Positions 15,883 through 24,300 of a DNA stretch of 34,609 bases are shown here, piece by piece; position 1 is the stretch's first letter; each line of letters starts with the position of its first letter. The notes under the pieces were generated by a model that was given only the letters and a program-made list of their open reading frames with translations, did not search any database and had not been told where the DNA came from. Source of the DNA: Gammaproteobacteria bacterium (GTDB taxonomy: Bacteria > Pseudomonadota > Gammaproteobacteria > Pseudomonadales > Azotimanducaceae); assembly GCA_003247835.1 (NCBI GenBank), contig QJYB01000010.1, positions 1 to 34,609 of the forward strand, in the 5' to 3' direction. A program made the position numbers and the translations under genes.

Positions 15883-16956
15883 TCAGGCGAGAAATTCGAC
15901 CGCCTGCAGATCCAGGGCGTGCCGTGCATGGCGCCGGGCCATGGTGATGAACATCGCATCCCCACGCTCCGTCTGCTGAACGATCATGGAGGCGATCACC
16001 GTCACCCCGAAGCCGGCGAAGCTGCCGCGGCGGTAATCCTGCCAGCAGCGCTTCCAGTCGTAGTCCGTGACTCCTGCGGCGGTGAGCCTGTCGTGATACT
16101 CACGGACGATGCCCTCCTCCACATCGCGGCGCACTTCAGGAACGAGCCCCGCACCGAGGAAGTACGCCACATCGTTCATCGGCTTGCCGACCCTCACGCT
16201 CTGCCAGTCGACCACACTTACCGTCGGCGGCGATTGGCGCGCGTCGATCAGCATGTTATCGAGCCGGTAGTCCACATGCTCCAGGCAGAACGGCGTGCCG
16301 ACCGGTTGAAACAGCGGACAGTCGGGCGATTCTGCTACCCGGGCGATGATGGCCTGTTCCTCCGGCTCGAGGGCGTGGGCATACCGCTCGAGGAACGGCG
16401 CCAGGAGCTGGGCGTACATTGCCGCCATGGCCTCGACCGGCACATCGGACGCATGCAGCCAGTCGTATGACTTGAGATCCTCCCTGCACCAGCTCGGCGC
16501 CTGCAGGCCGACCAGCTCGAGCACGGCGGCCCTCGCCACCTCCGGGCTGCAACCGGCAAGCTGATCGCCCTGCTCGGCCGGCGCCATGTCCTCGAGCACC
16601 AGCACGAACTCCGGACCCTCACCGTCGATGTCGGCGTAGTAGCAGCGCGGCACGGAGATCTCGAGATCGTTCGCCAGCAGTCGGTAGAACTGCACCTCCC
16701 GGTAGTAGTTCCTGAGCTGCACGCCGGTGGCGCGGCTGAGCTCGTCATCCGATGGAAACTTGGCCACGAGGCTCACCGGTACCGCCGGATCCGGCCGGTC
16801 GAGTGTCAGTGTGTAGCGGTAGCAGGTACCGATCTGGCCCGTGCCGATCTGCCGCCGGGCCACGCCGACAACGTCTGCGTCATCGTGACCGGCTTCGCGC
16901 AGACGCTTCGTGAACCAGGCTGCGTCAAGATCGGACGGTGTCGGTATCCTGGTCAT
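15883..16956 (-). CDS. Phosphotransferase, aminoglycoside/ecdysteroid-kinase-like
   Basis: Protein-kinase-fold small-molecule phosphotransferase of 357 residues. The catalytic loop HVDYRLDN has His227, Asp229 and Asn234, and the metal-binding Asp250 is in VVDWQSV. The N-terminal lobe contains VSLVAKFPSDD (ATP-binding lysine) and VLVLEDM (hinge). This subgroup, common in proteobacteria and actinobacteria next to acyl-CoA genes, is usually annotated as a choline or ecdysteroid-type kinase and is unlikely to be a true resistance enzyme. The ATG at 16956 overlaps the GNAT stop by one base (TGATG) and has a GAGGGG site, so it is coupled to that gene; the upstream open frame to 17175 is an artefact inside the GNAT gene. 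Confidence 0.9.
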   Translation of the reverse strand: MTRIPTPSDLDAAWFTKRLREAGHDDADVVGVARRQIGTGQIGTCYRYTLTLDRPDPAVPVSLVAKFPSDDELSRATGVQLRNYYREVQFYRLLANDLEISVPRCYYADIDGEGPEFVLVLEDMAPAEQGDQLAGCSPEVARAAVLELVGLQAPSWCREDLKSYDWLHASDVPVEAMAAMYAQLLAPFLERYAHALEPEEQAIIARVAESPDCPLFQPVGTPFCLEHVDYRLDNMLIDARQSPPTVSVVDWQSVRVGKPMNDVAYFLGAGLVPEVRRDVEEGIVREYHDRLTAAGVTDYDWKRCWQDYRRGSFAGFGVTVIASMIVQQTERGDAMFITMARRHARHALDLQAVEFLA

Positions 16957-17909
16957 CAGGTTCCCCTCAGATAATGATCCAGCAGCGAACGGGCCACCGG
17001 GCTCTCGAGACGCGGCGCCAGATCCGTCTGCTGCTCGTCGACCCGCTGCAGGCGCAGCACATCCGTCGCCCGGTAGCCCGGCAGCCAGCCGCAGAAGCGG
17101 AATCCAGACGCCACCGCCAATTCCACACCCAGCCCGACCGCCGCATCGTCCAGGAGGAAATCCACCTGCTGACAAGGCGCCGAACCCGACACCAGGCCGT
17201 TCAGCGCCGCGTCGAGCTTGTCACCACTGCGCCTGACCTCGAGTCGCTCGAGCCCGCGCCTGGGAAAGCGCCTCACGTCCACATGGCCGCGTTGAGCACG
17301 GTTTTCCACCGGCAACCACGTCCGCACGAGCCCGGTCGGCTCAGCCAGGCTCCGCACCTGTCCGGCGAACCGTTCCGGCAGGTAGCAGCTCACCATTGGC
17401 GAGGCCTCGTACGGCTCGAAGACCACGGTCGCGGCCTGACGCAGCGCGGACGCCGTCGTGCGCACCTTGCCATCGGTTTCCGCCGGAATGTACCCCAGCA
17501 TCAGCCCGGTCTCGAATCCGCGTTCAAGCGACCTTCGCTGCATGATGTGGTGATCGGTGGTGGGATAGTGCAGAAAGCCGCGGTATCCCAGTTCCCGGCA
17601 CCAGGCGGACAGTGCTGAACCGACCTGCCACGCCAGACCATGGCCCCTCGCCTCGGGATCCACCACGGTGTTGCCGAGCTCCGTGAACACCGCCTGCGGG
17701 TGCCGGGTCATGGCCATGTGACCGAAGATCCTGCCGTCCCGTCCGATGGCACCGACGCTGCCCACGATCCCCGCGGCGAGCGCACGAGCCAGTGCAGCCT
17801 CGTCGTAGAAGAGCTCGTTGGCGTAGCTCGATCCGTAAACTCTGCGGAAGCAGTCGACGATCTCCGCTGCGTGCCCGGCGTCGAGCCTGCTAATCTGGTA
17901 GTCCGTCAT
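16956..17909 (-). CDS. GNAT-family N-acetyltransferase
   Basis: Acetyl-CoA-dependent N-acyltransferase of 317 residues. The acetyl-CoA motif is seen at about residues 85-104 (VVDPEARGHGLAWQVGSAL), preceded by the strand IFGHMAMTRH. The GNAT core fills roughly the first 150 residues; the second half is not clearly assigned and may be a second, degenerate GNAT-like domain. It is first in a two-gene minus operon with the phosphotransferase, suggesting both act on one small molecule. Its start is only 14 bases from the divergent DUF1272 start, so its promoter must lie inside the neighbouring gene. Substrate unknown. Confidence 0.88.
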   Translation of the reverse strand: MTDYQISRLDAGHAAEIVDCFRRVYGSSYANELFYDEAALARALAAGIVGSVGAIGRDGRIFGHMAMTRHPQAVFTELGNTVVDPEARGHGLAWQVGSALSAWCRELGYRGFLHYPTTDHHIMQRRSLERGFETGLMLGYIPAETDGKVRTTASALRQAATVVFEPYEASPMVSCYLPERFAGQVRSLAEPTGLVRTWLPVENRAQRGHVDVRRFPRRGLERLEVRRSGDKLDAALNGLVSGSAPCQQVDFLLDDAAVGLGVELAVASGFRFCGWLPGYRATDVLRLQRVDEQQTDLAPRLESPVARSLLDHYLRGT

Positions 17910-17923
17910 CTCGGGAAGATCCC

Positions 17924-18160
17924 ATGCTGCTCCTGAAACCCGGCTGCGAGTGCTGCGACAGAGACCTGCCCCCGGACAGTCCGGATGCCCGTATATGCAG
18001 CTTCGAATGCACGTTCTGCGCTGTCTGCGCGGAGGAGAAGCTGCACGGCGTCTGTCCGAACTGCGGTGGCAACCTCGTACCGCGACCGTCGCGGCCTGCC
18101 GCGCTGCTCACGAAGTACCCCGCATCCGACGAGCGCGTCTTCCGGCCGGAACGCTGCTAG
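17924..18160 (+). CDS. DUF1272 cysteine-rich small protein
   Basis: Small protein of 78 residues matching the DUF1272 family over its whole length. Nine cysteines, at 8, 10, 11, 25, 29, 32, 35, 44 and 47, are arranged as CECC, C-SFEC-TFC-AVC and CPNCGG, consistent with a zinc-binding treble-clef or ribbon. The conserved tail RPAALLTKYPASDERV is present. Function in the family is unknown. GGGAAG sits five bases before the ATG. The next gene begins two bases after its stop, so it leads a three-gene set with two membrane proteins. Confidence 0.93.
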   Translation: MLLLKPGCECCDRDLPPDSPDARICSFECTFCAVCAEEKLHGVCPNCGGNLVPRPSRPAALLTKYPASDERVFRPERC

Positions 18161-18162
18161 CC

Positions 18163-18687
18163 GTGTCACCATCGGTTGCGGGCATCGGCGGCGGTCTGTT
18201 CCGGCTCGTCTTCCGGGGCGGCTCGCCCGAGCGGATCCCCTACTCGGATCGGCTGCTGATCAGCGCTCTGCTCGCTACCCTGGTGCTGGGCATCGTCGCG
18301 CAGCGATGGTTCTTCGGCAACTCCGTGATCGGGACGGGACTTGCTGTGTTCACACTGTTCTCCGGGGTCTACCTCGGCGCCGCACTGCTCAGCCGACGGG
18401 CGCCGAGAATGCGCCTGCGCCTCGGCCTGCAGTCGTTGTGGCTTCTGTCTGCCGCCGTGCAGCTGCTGCTGATCGCCGCAATCGGATTACTGGCCGTGAT
18501 TCCTCACGCGCGATCCGGTATCGGCATCGCGGCCGGCGTCCTCCTGCTCCTCGGAACGATCAACGTGGTCCGATACGCACTCGGCAGCAGCCGCTGGCGC
18601 GTGGCGGCGATGTGTCTTGCATTCGCCGCCGTGCTTGGCGCCTTCTACTCGATTCTGAGCACCCTGCTCGAAACACTGTACTCGTGA
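18163..18687 (+). CDS. Hypothetical membrane protein, four predicted helices
   Basis: Not recognised. A product of 174 residues from GTG 18163, two bases after the DUF1272 stop, with four hydrophobic segments: LLISALLATLVLGIVAQ, IGTGLAVFTLFSGVYLGAAL, LWLLSAAVQLLLIAAIGLLA plus a following glycine-rich one, and VAAMCLAFAAVLGAFYSIL. A positive-rich loop (RRAPRMRLR) lies between helices two and three. The frame is open further upstream but overlaps DUF1272 without family signal, so the GTG is preferred although its ribosome site is weak. Its stop overlaps the next start (GTGA), implying coupling to the M56-like protein and perhaps a shared membrane complex. Confidence 0.7.
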   Translation: MSPSVAGIGGGLFRLVFRGGSPERIPYSDRLLISALLATLVLGIVAQRWFFGNSVIGTGLAVFTLFSGVYLGAALLSRRAPRMRLRLGLQSLWLLSAAVQLLLIAAIGLLAVIPHARSGIGIAAGVLLLLGTINVVRYALGSSRWRVAAMCLAFAAVLGAFYSILSTLLETLYS

Positions 18688-19841
18688 GCTTCGTGAGCAG
18701 TCTGGCCGATACCGTTCAATCACTGCTCATCACCGGCATCGGCTGGATCGACGCGCTGCCCGACGGACTGCGTGCCATGCTCGCCGCGCTGCTCCTCGCC
18801 GCGGGACTCGCTTACTTCGAAAGGCGCATCCCGATTCGAGAGGTTCAGTACGGTCAGTCGTTCCGCAAGGCGGCACTCATGGCGCTGCTCCTGATTCCGC
18901 TGGTCGTCTGGCTGGTCCCGATCAGCCGCATGATCATCTTCGTGGAGGCGCTGCCGCAGCAGGCCGACACGCTGCACGGGATCACGGAGGCGGTCTACCT
19001 CTTCTGGCTGACGGGTTTCGTGGTGACGCTGACCGGTACGCTGACGGCCTGGTTCCGGCAGTGGCGCAGGCTCGCATCCCTGCCGCTGGTGGAGGATGAC
19101 GGGCTCACCCACCGGCTCGCCCACTGGCGGAACCGTCTGGGCATGAGCCATCCGACCAGACTCCATGTCTCGCCCGGAGACGAGCCACGCTTCTTCGGTT
19201 CGGGCGGCCGATTGCCGTTACCTGCCGGAGCTCAGTACTGGCCGGCGAACCAGCAGGACCTGCTCATCATCCACGGCTTGTGCAGTCTGAAACGCCACCA
19301 TCACGGCTGGCATCGCCTGGCTCAGCTCGTCAGTTGCGTGTACTGGCCTGTGACCTGGACACAGCGCCTTCACGCCAATCTGTGTCGCGATTTCGAGCTC
19401 ATCGCCGGCAGCCTCGCTGACTCCTGCTACCAGGATCATCTCGGTTACGGCAGAACGCTCCGTCAGCTGGCTCAGCGACTTGCACCGTCCCGCGCGGTGC
19501 GCACCAATGGTCGGTCTGCGAACCGTGGTCCGCTGCACGGCATGAGACGGTACGGCGCCGCGCTGGCGCGACTCCTGCACCCCACGGATCCTGCCTGGCA
19601 GGTGGGCAGCCTGCTCGAGATGCGTGGGGACGGGTCGACCGCCCTGTGGAAGGATCCTTACGATCGGGTCGTGCTGTTCGTCGGTCAGGCGGTGTTCCTT
19701 GCCGTGGTGCTGACCGGGGTAACGCTCCGCGAGCGGCCCCCGGATCTCGAGGACCGCTACCTCATGCCGTTCGGGCTGCTGTGGAAGGAACATTTCCAAC
19801 GCAACCTGGAGCTGAGAGAGAAAGCCCAGCCCAAGAAGTGA
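18684..19841 (+). CDS. M56 (BlaR1/MecR1-like) membrane protein with degenerate active site
   Basis: Membrane protein of 385 residues with three to four N-terminal helices and a domain laid out like M56 metallopeptidases. THRLAHWRNRLGMSHPTRLHV...PRFFGSGGRLPLPAG matches the region before the M56 active site. The HExxH motif should fall in LLIIHGLCSLKRHHHGWHR, but it reads HGLCS (197-201): Glu is Gly and the second His is Ser. The later CRDFELIAGSLAD keeps Glu238, the usual third zinc ligand. A final helix (VVLFVGQAVFLAVVLTGV) follows. It is probably a non-proteolytic sensor or scaffold (inference). GTG start overlaps the previous stop. No BlaI-type repressor is adjacent. Confidence 0.72.
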   Translation: MSFVSSLADTVQSLLITGIGWIDALPDGLRAMLAALLLAAGLAYFERRIPIREVQYGQSFRKAALMALLLIPLVVWLVPISRMIIFVEALPQQADTLHGITEAVYLFWLTGFVVTLTGTLTAWFRQWRRLASLPLVEDDGLTHRLAHWRNRLGMSHPTRLHVSPGDEPRFFGSGGRLPLPAGAQYWPANQQDLLIIHGLCSLKRHHHGWHRLAQLVSCVYWPVTWTQRLHANLCRDFELIAGSLADSCYQDHLGYGRTLRQLAQRLAPSRAVRTNGRSANRGPLHGMRRYGAALARLLHPTDPAWQVGSLLEMRGDGSTALWKDPYDRVVLFVGQAVFLAVVLTGVTLRERPPDLEDRYLMPFGLLWKEHFQRNLELREKAQPKK

Positions 19842-19847
19842 TCGATC

Positions 19848-21200
19848 TCAGATCGCTCCTGTGGGCGGCATGGAATGATTCTCCATGAGGCCCGACCAGC
19901 TGTCGGCATTCATCCACTCCTGCCAGCACCGGTATGTCCAGCGCTGGCCGTGCTCGTTCACCACCGTCTCGATCCGGCTCTGCCCCGACGGATCGATCAG
20001 CACCACATCCTGGCCCTGACCCATGGACAGATTGATCGGACGCCGGCGCGCCACCGTCCCCATGGCCCCCCGGGTGGAATGACTCCAGTTCTCGCCGTCA
20101 TCCTGCTCGAGCAGCCCGGCGGGTCCGAAGGTGTGATTTGCTGCTGCAATGGCCGTCCGCCGCTGCTCGTCCGTCAGGTGTCGGGGCAGCAGCGTGAACC
20201 ACCACAGCTCCGTCTCGTAAGGTCCCCGCGGTATCCGCAGGCAGACCTGCCGCGTCAGGGTCACCCACAGGTTGGGAAAAATGTTGGGATGCCCGAAGGA
20301 ACGGTTGCCCACCGGACCGAGCTCGCGCTGCCGCTCCGGCTCGAGCCGCCGCCCGGCCTGAAAGTCGTACCAGAACGACGGCTCCTCGCCGCGGCTCATG
20401 CGGGCCTGAAAGTCTGCGAACTGGGTTTCCGTGACGCCCGGCCCGCCGATGCCGTGGCCATACTCGCCGAGGATCACCATCTGATCCATCGGCGCCATGG
20501 AGGCCTCATCGAGGTAACCGAGCTTCAGCGCGGTACCGTGGCTGACCTTGACGTGATACCAGTCATAGAGGTTGTCCACCGCGATCTTCCAGTTGCAGCG
20601 GATGCGGTTCTTCTGGACACCGTCGACCACCGCCAGGTCGCCCTGCGAGGCCATCATGTCGAGACCCAGCCGACCTACCCACCCCAGATAGGTCTCGAGC
20701 GGCGGCGCGTCCGGATCCAGGGTGGCGAATACGAAGCCCCGGTAGCTTTCGACCTGTGCCGCCGTCGCGAGACCCCATTGCGATTTGTCGAGCGCATCCC
20801 GATAGAAACGGTCTTCCCCGGGCATGCCCACCAGTCGTCCGTCGAGATCGAAGTTCCAGCCGTGATAGGAGCACAGGAAGCTCGCGAGGCGACCCTGCTC
20901 GGCGCGGCAGACCGTGTTGCCCCGGTGGGGACACGTGTTGAGCAGGACGCGAACGGCACCGGTCCGATCGCGCACGGCGATGACCGGATCCTCACCGAGG
21001 TAGCTCGTGAAAAAGCTGCCGGCTTCCGGCAGCTGTGATTCATGGCAGACGAACTGCCAGGCGCGGGCAAATATCCGTTCCAGCTCGAGCTCGTAGATCG
21101 CACGGTCGGAGAAGATCCTGCGGTCAACACTGGCACCACCGTCACGGACCCAGTCGTCCGATGGGGTCTCCGTCATCTCGCGTCTGCTCCTGGTGCTCAT
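19848..21200 (-). CDS. Rieske-type aromatic ring-hydroxylating oxygenase, large subunit
   Basis: Oxygenase alpha subunit of 450 residues. The Rieske [2Fe-2S] ligands are Cys90 and His92 (CPHRG) and Cys110 and His113 (CSYHGW). The mononuclear iron site begins with DNLYDWYHVKVSH, giving His216 and His221. It would hydroxylate or demethylate an aromatic, sterol or quaternary-amine substrate with a separate reductase, absent here; no small subunit is next to it. Two starts are possible: ATG 21200 (AAGGA site, and about 25 bases from the predicted promoter start) and ATG 21176 (AGGAG site). An intrinsic-terminator-like hairpin lies inside codons 56-65. Divergent from the amidohydrolase gene. Confidence 0.93.
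   Translation of the reverse strand: MSTRSRREMTETPSDDWVRDGGASVDRRIFSDRAIYELELERIFARAWQFVCHESQLPEAGSFFTSYLGEDPVIAVRDRTGAVRVLLNTCPHRGNTVCRAEQGRLASFLCSYHGWNFDLDGRLVGMPGEDRFYRDALDKSQWGLATAAQVESYRGFVFATLDPDAPPLETYLGWVGRLGLDMMASQGDLAVVDGVQKNRIRCNWKIAVDNLYDWYHVKVSHGTALKLGYLDEASMAPMDQMVILGEYGHGIGGPGVTETQFADFQARMSRGEEPSFWYDFQAGRRLEPERQRELGPVGNRSFGHPNIFPNLWVTLTRQVCLRIPRGPYETELWWFTLLPRHLTDEQRRTAIAAANHTFGPAGLLEQDDGENWSHSTRGAMGTVARRRPINLSMGQGQDVVLIDPSGQSRIETVVNEHGQRWTYRCWQEWMNADSWSGLMENHSMPPTGAI
21010..21034 (-). terminator. Terminator-like hairpin inside the Rieske oxygenase gene
   Basis: On the coding strand AGCTGCCGG-AAG-CCGGCAGCT is a perfect 9-bp stem with a three-base loop, whose last T continues into a run of five Ts. 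This is the form of an intrinsic terminator, but it lies about 170 bases into the coding sequence (residues QLPEAGSFF). It may be neutral coding sequence or may cause premature termination when translation stalls. Confidence 0.45.
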
Positions 21201-21231
21201 CCTGGATGTTTCCTTCGTGATCCGTCCGCTG

Positions 21232-21260
21232 ACGATAGGTGTTCGGCTCCGGAATGCCAA
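21232..21260 (-). promoter_or_regulatory. Predicted sigma70 promoter of the Rieske oxygenase gene
   Basis: Minus-strand TTGGCA (five of six) and TATCGT (four of six) are spaced by exactly 17 bases, giving a start near 21225 and a leader of about 25 bases to the ATG at 21200. The -35 box lies inside the palindrome at 21255-21270. Confidence 0.5.
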
Positions 21261-21286
21261 CCAGGTGGCAAGGCGACGGTGGCAAG
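21255..21286. promoter_or_regulatory. Operator-like repeats in the Rieske/amidohydrolase gap
   Basis: TGCCA-ACCAGG-TGGCA (21255-21270) is an inverted repeat, and its right arm recurs as a direct repeat: GGTGGCAAG at 21264-21272 and 21278-21286, 14 bases apart. The cluster covers the predicted -35 box of the Rieske gene, so a repressor or activator site is plausible. No regulator gene is adjacent; the nearest TetR is 20 kb away and its repeat is different. Confidence 0.4.
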
Positions 21287-21333
21287 CCCGGTCCTGAATC
21301 ACCATACTGCCGTCGATTGTCGAGGAGGCGTCA

Positions 21334-24300
21334 ATGATCCGAAAGGGAGACGCGGGCAGAGATCGATCTGTCCGAGGTGTACGCCTGTCTGATACGGGCA
21401 GGTGGCTGCCTGCGCAACGCAGGCAGCTGTCGGGAGCGGTACTCACCGTGCTGGTCCTGCTCCTGTTCGGCTGCGGCACGGAGACGGCGCCGGATAGTGC
21501 CGGGCCTGCACCCGGTTCTGCGGTAACCCCTGCGCCAGCGACCCGGGCCAAGGCCGAACCGGCAGCCAACGGTCGGCTGCCGGTGACCGTCACCGAGGGC
21601 ACGAACCTCTCGTTTGCGCTGAGTCCCGACCGGCAGACATTGATCCTGAGCGTGCAGGGCGTGCTCTTCGACGTGCCGCTGTCCGGCGGCGAAGCGCAGG
21701 CGTTGACGCCCTACCTCTACGACGCCCGGGAACCCACCTGGATGGCAGACGGCAGCGGTGTGATCTTCCAGGGATATCGGAACGGCACCTGGGACCTCTG
21801 GTCGCTGACCATGGGCAGCGATGCGGATCCCCAGGCACTCACCAGTGACATGTCCGATGACCGGGAGCCCGTGGTTTCGCCGGGCGGCACCCGGGTGGCG
21901 TTCTCCTCAGATCGTGGCGGCAACTACGACATCTGGCTGCTGACCCTGGCCGACGGGACCCTGACCAGGGTCACGGATTCGCCTTACGACGAGTCCTCGC
22001 CGAGCTTCTCCCCCGACGGTGCCCGGATCGCCTTTGCCGCGTTTCCCGAACGGGGCAGGTCGGAGCTCAGGGAAGTCGAGCTCACGTCTGGCAGCCAGCG
22101 GACCATCACCAGCGAACAGGGCACGATCAGCGGGATCACCTGGCATCCGGATGGCAGTCGCTTCACCTATCAGGTCACCCGCCCCGGGGACACCCGCATG
22201 AACTCGGTGGGTGCGAATGGCGGCGCAGTCCAGCTGCTCAGCCAGCCCGGCGACGACGTGTTCCCTTTCCGTGCCGTCTGGCTCGACGACGACACGGTGC
22301 TCTACGCCGCGAACGGCACGGTCTATCGTCAGGCGGCCGACGGGAGCCGCCAGGCCATCCCGTTCTCCGCCACCTTCGAGCTGGAGCGAGGGGTTTACGA
22401 GCGGCGGCGACGGGACCACGACGATACCAGTGAGCGGCGTGCGCTGGGCATCGCCCGACCCGCAATCTCTCCCGACGGCACTACCGTGACCTTCTCCGCA
22501 CTGGGCGATCTCTGGCTGTGGCAACCGGATCTCGGGGAGCTGACCAACGTCACTCACAACCCCTACGCAGACCACTCACCCAAGTTCTCTCCCGACGGCC
22601 GTCGAATTGCCTACGTTTCGGACCGGCCGTCGACAGCTGGAACGGACAACAGCCCGGCGGGTCTGTGGATCTACGACATCGACCGGGACACGCACACGCT
22701 GGTACCGCTCGCCTTCGACGGCATCACCGCGCCCGCCTGGTCGCCTGATGGCGATGCCATCGCGCTGTTCGCAAACGTGCCCGGCAATCCGCTCGGTGCC
22801 CAGCTCACCGTCGTCAATCTGAGCGACGGGTCCGTCACACCCGTCTACCAGCCGATTCCACCCCAGGCCGTTTCCTGGAGCAGCGACGGCGCCTATCTGG
22901 CCACCGCCGAGCTCGTTCCATATTCCGGTCGCTTCCGCGAAGGTACGTACCAGCTGACCGTGCTGTCGCCCACGACTCAGGAGCGCTACCGCATCGAGCC
23001 GGTGCCCCACAAGAGCATCATGGATGCGACGTTCGGACCTCGCGGCCACTTCATGAGCTACGTGCAGGACGGCCAGCTCTGGCGGCTCGATCTCACCGAG
23101 GACTTCCGCGCCGCCGGTTACCCGGAGCCGCTGACAGCGCAGCTCACGGACTCACCGGCATGGAGCGCCGACGGGCGGTTCGTGGTGTTCATGAGCGGCG
23201 ACAGGATGCTGCGTCTCGACGTGGCATCGGGCGCCACGAAAGACATCACGCCCGAGGTACTCTGGCGACCCGCTCGTCTCAATGCCACCTGGACGCTCAA
23301 GGTCGGTCGGCTCTTCGACGGTACCGGCGACGGCTACGCCGACAACGTGCTCATCACCATCGACGGTAACCGCATCCGCAGCGTGGAGCCGGCGTCGAGC
23401 GGGTCCGTTGCCGACGTGGACTTCTCCGACAAGGCGGCATTTCCGGGACTCTTTGAGATGCACGCGCACATGGGCGAGATCAGCGAGGTTCAGGGTCGCG
23501 CCTGGCTGGCGTACGGGGTAACGAGTGTTCGTGATCCTGGCGCCCATCCTTATGTGGCCAAGGAACGGCAGGAATACTGGGACAGCGGCACCTCGCCCGG
23601 ACCCCGCACCTACGTGACCGGCTACCTCATGGATGGTAACCGCGTCTACTACTCGATCGCGGAAGGCATCGGCTCGGACATCCACCTCGAGCGGGCCCTG
23701 GAGCGCACCGACAGGCTCAAGCTCGACTTCATCAAGACCTACGTGCGTCTGCCGGATCTCCGGCAGAAGCGCGTGGTGGAATTCGCTCACGGACTCGGCA
23801 TCCCGGTCTCCTCCCACGAGCTGTTCCCGGCCGTTGCTCAGGGTATGGATCACGTCGAGCACATCGGCGGCACCAGCCGGCGTGGCTACGCGCCCAAGGT
23901 CTCTGCCCTCGGGCGCAGCTACGACGATGTAGTGCAGCTGCTGACGCAGAGCGGGATGGGTATTACGCCGACGGTGGTGCTGCCCGGTTACGCGCTCGTC
24001 GCCGAGGAGGCGCCGGATCTGTTCACCACACCGCAGTTCCGGACGTTCTACGGAGAAGCGGGGCAGGCAGCGGCTGCTGCCGTATCGCGCATGTTCGGCG
24101 GTGGGGTGGCCGAAACGGTGGCGAACAACGCGGAGCTGCTCCGTAAGCTGGCTGCTGCGGACGCACTCATGGTCACCGGCACCGATTCGCCCTTCGTACC
24201 CTACGGCGCCGGGCTGCACGCGGAGCTCCGGCTGTTCGCGCGGGCCGGACTGACGCCGGCTCAGATTCTGCGGGCAGCTTCGGTCGTTTCCGCCCGGGCC

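Noticed and set aside
15883..16956. Antibiotic resistance (aminoglycoside kinase) call for the phosphotransferase
   Set aside because: The fold and catalytic loop are shared by many small-molecule kinases; the sequence is nearer the ecdysteroid/choline-kinase-like group, and the context is metabolic.
19842..19862. Small palindrome CGATC-TCA-GATCG between convergent genes as terminator
   Set aside because: Only five-base arms and no U tract; too weak to call.
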